Source: Rhizophagus irregularis
Taxonomy: Eukaryota > Glomeromycota > Glomeromycetes > Glomerales > Glomeraceae
NCBI RefSeq assembly: GCF_026210795.1
Contig: NC_089452.1
Span: 868,001 to 932,000 of the forward strand
Reading direction: 5' to 3'
DNA: 64,000 bases
Under the pieces are notes generated by a model. It was not told the origin of the DNA. It was given only the letters and a program-made list of their open reading frames with translations, and did not search any database. Made by a program: the position numbers and the translations under genes. This document shows positions 1 to 11,230 of this stretch, one piece after another (position 1 is the stretch's first letter; every line of letters begins with the position of its first letter).

Positions 1-123
1 AAAACTAGAATCAACAGGATCTGAACAGATCTACTGATCTACGCGACGTCTTTTATACGTTGCAGATTATTTAGTAACACTTGAGAAACGCACCATTTTT
101 TAAATTCACAACTATTTGAAATA

Positions 124-851
124 ATGCCGACTTGGTCATTAAGTTCTGACTTCTCTCTTATACATAATCCTTCTTCGGTATGGTCCTTCGGCTCAAAGCC
201 TGCCGGTCATCACGTAACCGGAATGTTCAGCTTATTTACACACTTAGATCCGGAACCAAATGACTATAGCGAAATAATCGCCTGGTTTGGGAGTGATACC
301 ATATGGTATACTCACTGGCTTGGCGTTTATTATAACACTAAGCCAATGAATATTATCCTAAAGGAACCGAATACTAACATTATGACATTTACTGCCAACG
401 GTGTAGCTATGCACCCAGGAGACGATGGTAGATTCTCAGTCGTAAGATTCACTGCACCAAAGGATGGGAATTATGTCCTAGACACAACATTTACACATAT
501 CCATAATTGTGCACTACATTCAGGAGTTTACATAGTATATAATAACCTGACGCTTTGGGAAATAGGCTTAGCTGGTCCTGGAGATTCAAAATCGTTCAAA
601 ACAACTGATAGTTTTACTGTTAGAGCAAATGAGCCTATCGACTTGTTGGTCTAGATAATATCTTCAATTGTGATATGACTCTTGCTCGTGTGGATATTCA
701 TTTATTAGAAAATCAAATAGAATTTCCCGTAATTGCTGGATCAATCGGATTTGTATTGGGTATTATTGTTACTACTATTCTACTTTGTATCTATTACCGA
801 TATCGTGGGAATAGACAGAACGGTAATGCTGGTTATGAGGTTATCGGCTAA
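124..851 (+). pseudogene. Beta-sandwich membrane protein, copy 1, frameshifted
   Basis: First of three paralogues of a single-domain protein of conserved W-S-L-S-S-D-F and N-P-S-S-V-W-S motifs, then a P-K-D-G-N-Y-V-L-D segment typical of jelly-roll-like beta-sandwich domains. The frame opens at ATG 124 and stops at 652-654. Against copies 2 and 3 it lacks 10 bp just after the codons for N-E-P-I-D (near 640), and this shift creates the TAG. The continuation in the next frame still encodes the C-terminal part and a hydrophobic membrane segment, ending at 849-851. It is a recent pseudogene, or makes a truncated soluble protein without the anchor. Confidence 0.75.
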
Positions 852-1705
852 GTGTAAATTGTGAACTTAAGAAGATTTTTTTATTTGTTTATTTATTTAT
901 TTTATGAAAAATCAACCTCAATAATTTTATTAATAATAATCTGTATTATAGTATAATGTAAATTTCCAAATGTATCATATTGATATGGTTAAAAAAATAA
1001 AGGCGTTTATTAGAAATGTAATATAAAAATAAATTATTTTTTTTTAATATTTAAGTATCACCATGATCTCTCTAAATAACATGTGTGATCGTACGATTTT
1101 TCGTTTAAAGACTGCATTATTTTGATAATTAAGTACATCCTAAATAAGCTATTTACCTATAATAGTAATTGAATCATCGGGATTAACTTTGTTCAACAAA
1201 TATCTGAATATTCAATTGTCTCCTCAATTGTATCATACATCATCTTTTAAATTGATAATGATGTCGCTCGGCTTTTCGTTGATCAAGTTGGCAACCATCT
1301 GCTATACCAGACGAATCATGTTATATTTGCAAAAAACCTATTAATGAATCAATCGCAGTTTTGGGACGTGATCACACGTTATATCTTTTAATTACGTCAT
1401 TTAAAGTCTGTTCTATTAATAATTTCTGTCTGCTGAAAGCGATATTGATGATCTTACACAAAGCTTTAAAGCATGTTCGGAACACTTTAAGTCGAATTCT
1501 TTCTTCGAGAATGTCTTATTTAAGACTAGATATATAATCCCCGACTTAGGATGTCGTATAAGAATTTGTTTTATTATAAATTTGAGGAAGAGAATGCGAT
1601 AATATCTATGTTGCAAAACAGAACATAATAAAAACTTAACATTTCTACTCTTGTTTAAAACAAGAATCAACAGGATCTGAACATCTATCTACTGATCTAC
1701 GCATA

Positions 1706-1884
1706 GTGATGGAATCGGTTCAAAATGAGTCGACTCGAGTCGATTCTGGAACCGATCTTAAATTTAAAAGATTCCGGAACTTCGAACCGACTTCAAGAAC
1801 CGATCAAATTGAGTCATCTGACGATCACACACCAACTACCAATCAAATTTTTCTGATTGATCGTTTTTATATTTGTTGCACGTT
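1706..1884. mobile_element. Insertion upstream of copy 2 flanked by 8-bp direct repeats
   Basis: Compared with unit 1, unit 2 has about 170 extra bases between two copies of ATCTACGC. An 8-bp duplication is the hAT pattern, and the left end (TAGTGATGGAATCGG) resembles the hAT-type end CAGTGATGGC seen at the element at 62779-63116. No matching inverted repeat is visible at the right end, so the assignment is weak. The insert adds an in-frame upstream extension with a hydrophobic stretch before the copy 2 ATG, probably by chance. Confidence 0.35.
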
Positions 1885-1927
1885 GCTCATCTACGCGACG
1901 TCTTTTATACGTTGTATATTTGAAATA

Positions 1928-2683
1928 ATGCCGACTTGGTCATTAAGTTCTGACTTCTCTCTCATACATAATCCTTCTTCGGTATGGTCTTTCGGCCCAA
2001 AGCCTGCCGGTTATCAAGTAACCGGAATGTTCAGCTTATTTACACACTTAGATCCGGAACCAACTGACTATAGCGAAATAGTCGCCTGGTTTTGGAGTGA
2101 TACCGTATGGTATACTCACTGACTTGGCGTTTATTATAACACTAAGCCAATGAATATTAACCTAAAGGAACCGAATACTGACATTTTAACAATGTTTACT
2201 GCCAACGGTGTAGCTATGCATCCAGGAAACGATGGTAGATTCTCAGTCGTAAGATTCACTGCACCAAAGGATGGAAATTATGTCCTAGACACAACATTTA
2301 CACATATCCATAGTTGTGCACTACATTCAGGAGTTTACATAGTATATAATAACCTGACGCTTTGGGAAATAGGCCTAGCCGGCCCTGGAGATTCAAAATC
2401 GTTCAAAACAACTGATAGTATTACTGTTAGAGCAAATGAGCCTATCGATTTCATTGTAGGCGTTGGTCTAGATAATAGCTTCGCTTGTGATATGACTCTT
2501 GCTCGTGTGGATATTCATTTATTAGAAAATCAAATAGAATTGCTGGATCAATCGGATTTGTATTGGGTATTATTTTTACTGCTATTCTACTTTGTATCTA
2601 TTACCGATATCGTGGGAATAGACAGAACGGTAATGCTGGTTATGAGGTTATCGGATAAGTGTAAATTGTTGAATTTAAGATGA
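1928..2683 (+). pseudogene. Beta-sandwich membrane protein, copy 2, nonsense and frameshift
   Basis: Second paralogue. ATG 1928 aligns with the copy 1 start; the same frame is open upstream to 1706 because of an insertion, but that part has no counterpart in the other copies. The codon for the tryptophan in Y-T-H-W is TGA at 2120-2122 (TGG in copies 1 and 3). Reading continues in the same frame from 2150. A 10-bp deletion near 2540, between two AATT repeats present in copy 1, shifts the C-terminus, so the membrane segment is read in a different frame, by chance still hydrophobic. Two independent lesions make this a pseudogene. Confidence 0.8.
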
Positions 2684-3431
2684 TTTCTTTTATTTATTTA
2701 TTTATTTTATGAGTTTATTAGAAATGTAATATAAAAATAAATTATACATTTATTATTATACTCAAAAAACTCATATAACACCATAATCTCGTGATCACTA
2801 CAGTTTTACGCTTAAGACTATTTTATTCAGGTGTTATTTACCTATATAAGAAGTTGAATCATTGGATTAACTTTGTTAATTGACCTCATCAATTATCTGA
2901 TTACTTGATTGTTTCTTATCTTTAAATTATAAGTGATGTCGCTAAGCTCTTCGTTGATCAGGTTGGATTCTTAATTTTGGATACATAATCATCTGTTTCT
3001 ATATTAGATAATCGTTTTCTTTGCAACAAACCTATTGGTAAACCAATCGGTGATCATACGACATATGTTTGATCACATCATTATATTTCTTAGCCTGTTC
3101 TATTAATAATTGCTGAAGTCAAATAGAAATATTTATCTAGATTGAGAAAAGTAATTTTCCGATTTTACAAGGATCTCGAGACAAGAACTTTTCTTATTAT
3201 CAGTTTTATCAGTGAAAAACATCATCGTTACCAAATAGAACATAACATACCAGACAATAAAAATCAGAACATACTATTCGTTAAATCAAAAGGATCAACT
3301 CGTCTTTTATAAATGTTGCATCAACTATCAAAATTGACCTTACCCTATTTGGTAATTACACGTGATTCAGTCGCGATACAATATGCACACTATGAAGGAG
3401 TCGAGAAAAATTAAAATGATAATTAAAAATA

Positions 3432-4307
3432 ATGACAAAATGGTCATTAAGTTCTGACTTTTCTCTTATACATAACCCTTCTTCCGTATGGTCTTACGGC
3501 TCAAAACCTACCGGTTATCACGTAACCGGAACGCTCAGCTTATTTACACACTTAGATCCGGAACCAAATGACTATGGCGAAATAGTTGCCTGGTTTGGGC
3601 GTGATACCATATGGTATACTCATTGGCTGGGTGTTTATTATAACACCAAGCCAACGGATTTTATCTTAAAGGAACCGAATACTTCCACTGTAGCTTTTAC
3701 TGCTAACGGTGTAGCTATGCATCCAGGCGATGATGGTAGATTCTCAGTCGTAAGATTCACTGCACCAAAGGATGGAAATTATGTTCTAGACACAACGTTC
3801 ACACATATTCATAGTTGTGCACGACATTCAGGAGTTTACATAATATATAATAATCTAATGACGCTTTGGGAAATAGACCTAGCCGGTCCCAAAGATTCAA
3901 GATCGTTCAAAACGACTGATAAAGGAATTGCTGTTAGAGCAAATGAGCCTATCGATTTTATTGTGGGCGTTGGTCTAGATAATGTCTTCTATTGCGATAT
4001 GACTCTTGCTCGTGTAGATATTCATTTATTGGAGAATCAAGCAGAAGCTCCCGTAATAGCTGGATCAATCGGATTTATATTGGGTGTTATTATTAGTGCT
4101 ATTCTGTTTCACATCTTTTTCCAATATCGCGAGAATAAACAAAACATTAATATAAATCAGTCAGACATGAGGTTATCAACTAAATGTAGTTATGAACTTA
4201 AGATGATTTCTCCTATTGATTTATTTTTAATTTTAATTATGAAAAATCGGGTTAAAAATTATAGCCTTATAGGGAATAGAAGTTTGTGTGACTTATTAAT
4301 TTACTAA
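3432..4307 (+). CDS. Beta-sandwich domain protein with C-terminal membrane anchor, copy 3
   Basis: The only uninterrupted copy, 291 residues. Residues 4-40 carry the W-S-L-S-S-D-F / N-P-S-S-V-W-S motifs, and residues 95-145 the H-P-G-D-D-G-R-F, F-T-A-P-K-D-G-N-Y and S-G-V-Y strands of what looks like a jelly-roll or carbohydrate-binding-like sandwich. Residues 207-230 form one membrane helix followed by a charged tail (Y-R-E-N-K). No signal peptide is visible at this start. The last ~45 residues lie in a frame different from copy 1, owing to an 8-bp length difference near 4160, and run through sequence that is 3' untranslated in copy 1. The ligand is unknown. Similar domains occur in bacterial surface proteins, so lateral origin is possible but untested. 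Confidence 0.65.
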   Translation: MTKWSLSSDFSLIHNPSSVWSYGSKPTGYHVTGTLSLFTHLDPEPNDYGEIVAWFGRDTIWYTHWLGVYYNTKPTDFILKEPNTSTVAFTANGVAMHPGDDGRFSVVRFTAPKDGNYVLDTTFTHIHSCARHSGVYIIYNNLMTLWEIDLAGPKDSRSFKTTDKGIAVRANEPIDFIVGVGLDNVFYCDMTLARVDIHLLENQAEAPVIAGSIGFILGVIISAILFHIFFQYRENKQNININQSDMRLSTKCSYELKMISPIDLFLILIMKNRVKNYSLIGNRSLCDLLIY

Positions 4308-4860
4308 GATTCTGTTGGGTACTATTGAAATGTATACACGGTTAATTTACTGTGTATAACTATCTAGCAAAATTTTATTAGATTTTTTCTTTGTATTTTT
4401 TACAAAAACAAAAGAGTATCACACGATAAATAACTTTCTCATATCAGGTTTATAACAAAATTTCTATTATATATTATCAAATATTATCTCAATTAAATAC
4501 CACAATTATGTACTTGCTAAAATTAAAATATTAAGAATAAACTGGATCACCGAATCAACTTTGTTAGTTGATCTCACCAAACTTCCTAGTATTCTTGATG
4601 GTCTTCTCCAATTGTGTCATGTCATACATCTCTCGTTGATATCGATTTCAAATCATTACAAAAACCTTAGTGGTTTAACGTAGATTGTACCACATAACGA
4701 TGAATAATATAAGATTCTCCGTGGAAATCGCCGAAATAAAATATCTGGAATGTCAATCAAGACTAAACGCTTTGCATATATAAGTTGATGATGCGATAAC
4801 GATAAATAATAAATTGCAGAGCATAATATGAAAATATAGCAATTTTTACCTTGTTTAACA

Positions 4861-5719
4861 TGTCAAATTTTTTTTTCTTGCGAATGTAGTAGAAATTCTG
4901 GCCAGTGATTTCCACCTGCTTTATATGCTTTTTCTTTGGTGCTTTTATGACAGTTTGACCCAGCCAAAAGTATAATTAATCGTGCAAGAGGAATACTCGA
5001 TCATTTTTGAAAGGAACTCCCAATGATGCATTTCTGTATTACAATTACGTTAGAATTACATTCTTTAAAATATTTAATAATCAAATTCCAAAGGCACAAT
5101 TACCTCATAACGCTATTTCATATGTATTTACACTCTAGATCTTTATTTGTAATAAAGAAATTTTGTCATCATCATTTGCCAAAGTTTGAAGTACGGTAAT
5201 AATCTACTTTTAATTTGTAATAAATGGCCTTCTATATTACTCACGAGTGCTTTTATCTATGATTCGAATAATAAAAAAAAGGCTAATATTAGTACCAAAA
5301 ACTTCGTAAAATCGATCAATTTTTATTTAAATCGCGTACCATTTTCTAATAGGGTTCGATTATATTAAAATTCATGATCACGGAGACGTTCATTTACCCT
5401 TTCTTCTAACAAAATCACAAAATCAATCAATCCCCCACAAACATTATATTTTTGCTTTAATCATAAATGTGCCTCCACGTTACATATAACAGTATCGTTG
5501 AAAAGTGAAATCGACATTTGATCGACGTTGGTTTTTTACGGTATAACATTGACATCACGTGTATCGCCATAAAAATCTCACTTCGCCTTCGTTTGATCGA
5601 ATGAAAATTTTAATTTTTTTTGACAGATATAATTTTTTTTATTATTATCCATCTTAGGATGATTTATTAACAATTATATACATATCTATATACAGAAAAA
5701 AAAAATCCCCCCAAAAAAA
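4861..5719. other. Gene-free AT-rich stretch
   Basis: No gene is supported here. A 60-codon open frame at 5186-5368 has no recognisable motif and is judged to be chance. Confidence 0.5.
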
Positions 5720-7135
5720 TCATGACCATTCAAAATCTTCGAAAGTACGCCCACACCTAGTATAATGATCATATTTTTCAATCACTTTTTCAGCCTTATA
5801 TTGTTCTTTTAATCTAAAATAGTTTATAATAAAATTATTTGATGAAATAGTTTGTAATAACATTGGACGTTTATCACGTTTATCCTTCCAATTATCAAAA
5901 AATAATTTCAAAGATTCAAATTTAACTTGATTATTATAAAAATTAAATTTAAACTTGAATAAACAAGGTGGGGAAGATCTAGTCAATATTTCAAATAATT
6001 TATCCCAATCAAATAAATTATCGTGAGCGAGAATAAATAAACCTTCCAAATATTTGCAATTAATTAATAATTTTTCTAATTCCAAAGTACCACTATATCT
6101 AAATAACATTTTAAGAAATTTAAGATTGGGACAATGTTGACAAATAGTTTGAATAATTACTTTATTATCAAATTCATCATGATTTATACAATCAATATTT
6201 ATCTCATTAAGATATCCACTCGTATTTTCAATTAAACTTGTTAAAGCTCTAATTGGAACTCTTTTAGCTCTTAATATTTGTAAAAAAGGTAAGGATAAAT
6301 TTTTCAAACAATTCCAAGTATAATAATAATAACAATCCATTTCTAATACTTTTAGATTTATAAAAGATGAAAGAACATTTGTGATTGGTTGTTTGGTTAT
6401 CTTAAAATATTCTATAGTATTTGAATGTTGAATCAATGAATCTTCGAGAATTTTACAAAATGAATCACCAACGTATTGATTATTGGGTAAAAGACGAATA
6501 TTAAATAATTTTTTGGAATTTTCAATTAATCCAACAATTCCATAATTATTATTTTGAACTTCAATATTAAATTCTAATTCTTGTATTGATTCACATATTT
6601 CAATTAATCCATTTAAAACATTATCGTTTATATTAGTATTACAACTGAGGAATACAAGTTTTGAAAAGCATTGTTCAGCCCCAGGAATAAGATTTATTTG
6701 TTGATCAAATTGATAAGGTATATAAAGGTGTGTAAATTCTCTTCTTTCATTGATAAAAAGATTCAATATTTCATTTTTAATAATTGAAATTTTTGATTTT
6801 TCGTTAATAGTATTGATTATCTTTTTAATCGAATTTAAATTTAAATGTCTACAAAAACTAATATAATCAAATAAAGGTTTTTGATAACAATCTATTAAAA
6901 AATCAACTCCTTGACTCATTAAATCATTTTTAGATTCATTTGAAAGATGTGAAACTATCACATTTAATAATAATCTCTTCTTTTTCTTCAAATATTTCCA
7001 TGGATTTTTCCATAAAATTGGTATAATTACTTCACACCAAGTTCTATTAACTGAAAGACATAAAAGAAGTGTCTTTTTATCATTTTGTAATCTTTTAAAT
7101 ATTAAATAAAGAATATCTCGATTTAGGTCGGTCAT
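5720..7135 (-). CDS. F-box-like protein with LRR-type C-terminus
   Basis: A 471-residue single-exon gene. Residues 1-47 match the short F-box seen throughout Rhizophagus proteomes: an N-terminal acidic start, D-I-L-Y-L-I-F, a run of polar residues, L-L-L-C-L-S-V-N-R-T-W-C, then I-P-I-L-W-K-N-P-W. The rest is rich in regularly spaced leucine, isoleucine and asparagine (for example L-K-V-L-E-M-D, L-P-F-L-Q-I-L-R, L-K-F-L-K-M-L), as in degenerate leucine-rich repeats. By family it would be the substrate-recognition subunit of an SCF (Skp1-cullin-F-box) ubiquitin ligase. The substrate is unknown; the family is greatly expanded in these fungi. The length is typical and no lesions are seen. Confidence 0.85.
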   Translation of the reverse strand: MTDLNRDILYLIFKRLQNDKKTLLLCLSVNRTWCEVIIPILWKNPWKYLKKKKRLLLNVIVSHLSNESKNDLMSQGVDFLIDCYQKPLFDYISFCRHLNLNSIKKIINTINEKSKISIIKNEILNLFINERREFTHLYIPYQFDQQINLIPGAEQCFSKLVFLSCNTNINDNVLNGLIEICESIQELEFNIEVQNNNYGIVGLIENSKKLFNIRLLPNNQYVGDSFCKILEDSLIQHSNTIEYFKITKQPITNVLSSFINLKVLEMDCYYYYTWNCLKNLSLPFLQILRAKRVPIRALTSLIENTSGYLNEINIDCINHDEFDNKVIIQTICQHCPNLKFLKMLFRYSGTLELEKLLINCKYLEGLFILAHDNLFDWDKLFEILTRSSPPCLFKFKFNFYNNQVKFESLKLFFDNWKDKRDKRPMLLQTISSNNFIINYFRLKEQYKAEKVIEKYDHYTRCGRTFEDFEWS

Positions 7136-7740
7136 TTTTTATTTTTTATTTTTATGAAAAAGAAAAAGTGTTGCAATATTTTTTATGACATATTTGTAAT
7201 ACATAAATATTTATCGCATCAATGATTTGTGGAATATGGGAATGTGATACAGATTACTTTTCTGTGTTGTATCATGTGATAATAATTTGTATGACGCAAC
7301 GATCGATCAAATAATCCAAGAAATAGGGAAAGCTCGTGATTACTTGTGATTTGGTAGCAATTAGATACAAAATTCACGAATAAGGAAGAAACAAGAAAAA
7401 TAATTTTCATATCAAATCAATATATCATTACATAAAAATTATATTATAACAACTCAATATCATAATAATTTCTTTAATTTGTGGAATATTAAACACAATA
7501 GTTTTTAAAACTTGTTACCATATAATTATACACTACGCAAGACGTTATAATAATAATAATTGTTATTTTAAATAAATAATTAATGGTCTTTGTGAATGCT
7601 TTCAAACCAGTCGTTGATGAGGTCGTGCGTGTAATATTTTTTATTGTGTCCGAAGAAACTATGTTGATCTAGATATTTTGTGTACGAATCGTAGTTTTTG
7701 GCAGGAAACGAGTCAGTTACAACTTACAACGTGGCTTATA
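7136..7740. other. Intergenic, no gene seen
   Basis: Upstream region of the F-box gene. A 63-codon minus-strand open frame at 7219-7410 has no supporting motif. No promoter element could be assigned with confidence. Confidence 0.4.
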
Positions 7741-7844
7741 CGCAAATATTATCTTTTTGACATCTTTTTTTGACCCTCCTATATGTAACACAATATATGC
7801 GGGCCAAAAAAATAACACGAGGAGGGTCAAAAAGTAATTTTTGC
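7741..7844. mobile_element. 104-bp fold-back MITE
   Basis: The left end (CGCAAATATTATCTTTTTGAC) and the reverse complement of the right end (CGCAAAAATTACTTTTTGACC) are near-identical inverted repeats. The element is flanked by GCTTATA direct repeats (7734-7740 and 7846-7852; GGCTTATA if an 8-bp duplication is counted). The left arm also repeats TTTTTGAC a second time, next to CCTCCT, which pairs with AGGAGGGTCAAAAA on the right. It has no coding capacity. Confidence 0.6.
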
Positions 7845-7852
7845 GGCTTATA

Positions 7853-8707
7853 CTGTGTCACAATACGTCTAAACTAAAATTGGAATCTTTGCCACATCGT
7901 TCTAGCACGATCTTTGTTTTCCCGCAGCTATTAACAAAATAGGATATTTGTACCGCAAAATGATCTTTCGGCGGTTTCTCATGTTCTTTTTATAACAGTC
8001 ACTGCACGAATCTAGTTGTGAATACTGTAACAAGGTAAAAAATATTAACGTTACTAAATACTAAGGTCCTTTGAAAACGAGTAAACATTTTTTAACGGTT
8101 TAGTTTTCATATGGATAAATTAACATTTTTTAGGTCCGGACTTTTGGAGCGTCATTGTAAAATTGAAGCATATCTTTACAGGATCTTGACTATAAAAGGA
8201 GACTCGTAAGTCAAATTTCAGTTACCTTGGTGAATAATTAGATATTTCGGATATTTAATATTTTGTTGACGGCCCTTTTTCAAACAGTAACTTACGAAAA
8301 CAAGTATATATGTATCGAAAAGGGTTCAATGCAAATACTTAGTTTATTTCCTATATTACCCTTAATCTATTTTTTCATGCTTGTTACTTATAGTAATAAT
8401 AATATTCCACCGTACAGAATTTAGTCAATCTTCAAGTAATCTTCAACTAAAACACCAAAACGTTTGATAGACTTAAAGGATGTGTTATCGATGATGTGTA
8501 GAAAAATTGGAATTCAGAAATGCCGATAGATCAACAATATTTTAGCGAGTTAGAGATAATCATGATTAGATCATTCGCATGTATTCGAAATTGGAACGGT
8601 CTTTATTCTCGTGCGAACAAACTCATTCAAGAATTTAAGGGAAAAAAAGGTAGAATGGATATTAGTATACTACGTTATCAGTAACATCGAAATTTCGTAA
8701 TTAGTGA
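7853..8707. other. Intergenic, no gene seen
   Basis: No motif or durable reading frame. Short degraded open stretches just before 8708 could be the lost 5' part of the next gene, but I could not join them. Confidence 0.35.
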
Positions 8708-9232
8708 ATGTACGACGTGTATAGAAAAACTAACAAAATTTGTCAATTATTAGGAAGCAAAGACAGATGTTCTTTTTTAATTCATGAATGGAAATTCACC
8801 ATCATTGTTATTTTCTTCGATGGTATGAGATTACAAAGCGCTATAGATAACAAACAAGCACCATTTGTAGAAAAATTGGAGATAGACGTGCGAGGACAGT
8901 TAACACCTTTGACATCAAATGGCAAGATTGATACGTTTAATATTGAAATTGGAGAAATAAGGAAATCCGACAGTGCAGATTTGATAACCAAAGGATATCG
9001 TCACTTGTGGTTAAACTTGAAAGAGTGTGGGAAATCTGAATACAATTCATTTCCGAAATCCTTACATATGGCGAAATCATTAGGCTTGATTGATCAATTT
9101 ACGTCTTTTGTAGCTTGTCAAAATGTCATAAATTGTATTAAGGATGATGTTGAAGCGGTCATTGGTTATGCCTTAAGTATTATCTTTCCAGATTTAAAGT
9201 GTAATTTGATAGGTAATCTATATACGTCTTAA
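8708..9232 (+). CDS. Hypothetical protein with GEI(R/K)-type motif
   Basis: A 174-residue frame of unknown function. The middle reads L-E-I-D-V-R-G, then N-I-E-I-G-E-I-R, a spacing (acidic residue, then E-x-x-E-x-basic) that loosely recalls the core of PD-(D/E)XK nucleases; this is inference only. The following helix and the final C-x-L-I-G-N-L segment are compatible with a small alpha/beta fold. The first ~35 residues look less protein-like, so the true start may be the ATG near residue 40 or in an upstream exon. The opposite-strand frame at 8782-8991 is its shadow. It may be a fragment. Confidence 0.4.
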   Translation: MYDVYRKTNKICQLLGSKDRCSFLIHEWKFTIIVIFFDGMRLQSAIDNKQAPFVEKLEIDVRGQLTPLTSNGKIDTFNIEIGEIRKSDSADLITKGYRHLWLNLKECGKSEYNSFPKSLHMAKSLGLIDQFTSFVACQNVINCIKDDVEAVIGYALSIIFPDLKCNLIGNLYTS

Positions 9233-9861
9233 ACAAATAAGACTTTTAATTCGCAATACCATGATGGGTTTGAGGGTTACAACTATTATGTGAATCATAT
9301 CACTATCTAGTATTTACGTTCACTATCTAGTATTTATGTCCAATTTTATTACTCTGTTGATGTATGATCGTTTTTTAAATAATAAATAGAAATAGAAATA
9401 GTGATTTGATAGTATGATATCATTGTACACGAGAAATTCTTCACATAAAGCTAATTTTAAACACGGCAACAATTTCTACATTCCACAAAATACAATTCGT
9501 GAGTAGTTATATTTATTGTCTAATATGTTGTCAAAGAAAAACATCCCCTCGAACTTTTCTTGTCGATGTTGATATGGATCAATTGCTACCTCGAAAAATT
9601 ATTAAGAGAAAAGGGTTTCGGAGTTCAATAATTTCTGTAGATTTTCAAGATATCCTACGATCATAGCAATCCTCAGGACCTAGATCGCGTAATCAAACTC
9701 ACGGTTACTTTATTTCATGACAACTGCATATGTGCTTGCGATAATATTTTTTCCGCAGCAATTAACAAGAAAATTGCTATTCGGAATTTAATTATGAATT
9801 TTCGTTTATGGTTAATTTGTTAATGTACCATAAAGAAGTTGTAAATAAAAATTAGAATAAC
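9233..9861. other. Intergenic, no gene seen
   Basis: AT-rich with a short direct repeat of CACTATCTAGTATTTA at about 9300-9340. No reading frame of note. Confidence 0.4.
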
Positions 9862-10290
9862 TTTTTTTTTTTTTACGCTAAGATTGTAAGTCAATTTATT
9901 AAAGTAATAAACAAAAACCATTGATACAAAAAATTACAAACTAAAAAAGAACTACTGGCTGCCCTATCTACCATAGTAAACTACCCAGACAGACGAACCC
10001 AACCTTGCCATAAATAATAGAAGATTTTGGGTGTTCATGTCTAAAATCAGATGATAATACTGGAGCACATAATACTTTATATGGACCCTAAATTTTTCGA
10101 TATCGCATAATCGAAAAATCTGATATATACGGGTTGGGAGTATTATTCTGGGAGTTAACAAGTCGAAAATCGTCTTTTAAATACAAGACGGGGGACGATC
10201 ACGCTCTAGGTTACTTATCCTTAATGGTTTAAGAGAAGAACCTATACTAAACACGAATGCTATATTTGTTGGATTATATCAAAGTAAGTA
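9862..10290 (-). mobile_element. Retroposon 3' end (minus strand)
   Basis: Read on the minus strand the segment ends in an AATAAA-like signal (TTTAATAAATTGAC) followed by a run of about 14 A (seen as T at 9862-9875). This is the signature of a polyadenylated non-LTR retroposon insertion. The body is too degraded to assign an ORF. Confidence 0.4.
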
Positions 10291-10652
10291 TAAAATAGGG
10301 TATAATACTTTTCCGCAATGTTTTTTCACAATCTATTTTTACTTTATTTTATTAAAATGTTGGCAACACGAACCAGATAATAGACCGAATATTCACTAAG
10401 TAATTTCGGAACTTAATCTTATTAACCCTGAAAACAGTAATGTATCAACTCCCAGAGTAAGCGAAAATGAGGATTTATACTTGTTCAGATTAAATAAGCT
10501 TTATCGCAATTTTAGGATATTTATATGCAAGGTTGTGATTTCGTACAACTCTGAATGTTTTACTTTTAGTTATAACTTTGTATTATTAGTAAAAATACCC
10601 CTGATTTACATTTTGCTAATAATTAAGACCTGATTCACAATCGAATCGATTA

Positions 10653-11230
10653 GAGTCAACGCTCGTTATAGTGAAGCTTGTTATAGTAAATTTGGCTTAT
10701 AGTGAACTTTTTTATTCCCCAGTTCACTTACTAATAAATCTTATTCGTTATAGTAAACTTCCTCGATATTCGTTATAGTGAATATCACGTGAAATAATTA
10801 GGTACATTGTTCATTTGTTCTCGAATCACTTTAAATACAAAATTAGGATTGGTATTTCACTCTATTATTGATAATTAAATGATAACAATGAAATTATTTG
10901 TATAAGGAATTAAATTTACGAGATCACTATTATCAGATAAAGAAATTATAAGTATAATAATTCAAATCCTGAAAATGATTATACAAAAGAGAATGAAAAA
11001 TTAGAAATAATATATTATTAATAAAGAAATTAATAAAAATATTTCATTGGTCTAAATATACACAGAATTGGAATTCTTAAGGCTTTAAAATCAAAAATTA
11101 ACAAAAATACTTTCGTCAAAAGAAATATTAATATAAAGTTCACTATAAAGAAATCTTTCGTTTTGTGAATATTCGTTATAGTGAACAAAAATGGTTGGAA
11201 CCGAGAGTTCACTATAACGAGCTTTGATTG
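10653..11230. mobile_element. 578-bp pogo/Tigger-like MITE
   Basis: Flanked by TA dinucleotides (10651-10652 and 11231-11232). The left end GAGTCAACGCTCGTTATAG and the reverse complement of the right end CAATCAAAGCTCGTTATAG are matching inverted repeats, continuing GTGAA on both sides. The CGTTATAGTGAA motif recurs several times just inside both ends in both orientations. TA duplication and this end sequence fit Tc1/mariner-pogo elements. No transposase frame is left; the 60-codon minus frame inside is chance. Confidence 0.75.

Larger units (their letters stand above)
1..4860. repeat. Three tandem ~1.6 kb segmental copies
   Basis: Three diverged direct copies lie at about 1-1656, 1657-3270 and 3271-4860. 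The opening sequence (AATCAACAGGATCTGAACA at 9 and again at 1664), the coding copy and parts of the downstream flank (the TTTATTAGAAATGTAATATA stretch and the ATTAACTTTGTT stretch) recur in the same order. The duplication therefore carried a whole gene with its flanks. The first unit may begin before the window. Unit boundaries are approximate because the flanks have diverged by many small indels. Confidence 0.85.

Noticed and set aside
1416-1670. 84-codon minus frame between copies 1 and 2
   Set aside because: Not preserved in the corresponding flanks of units 2 and 3.
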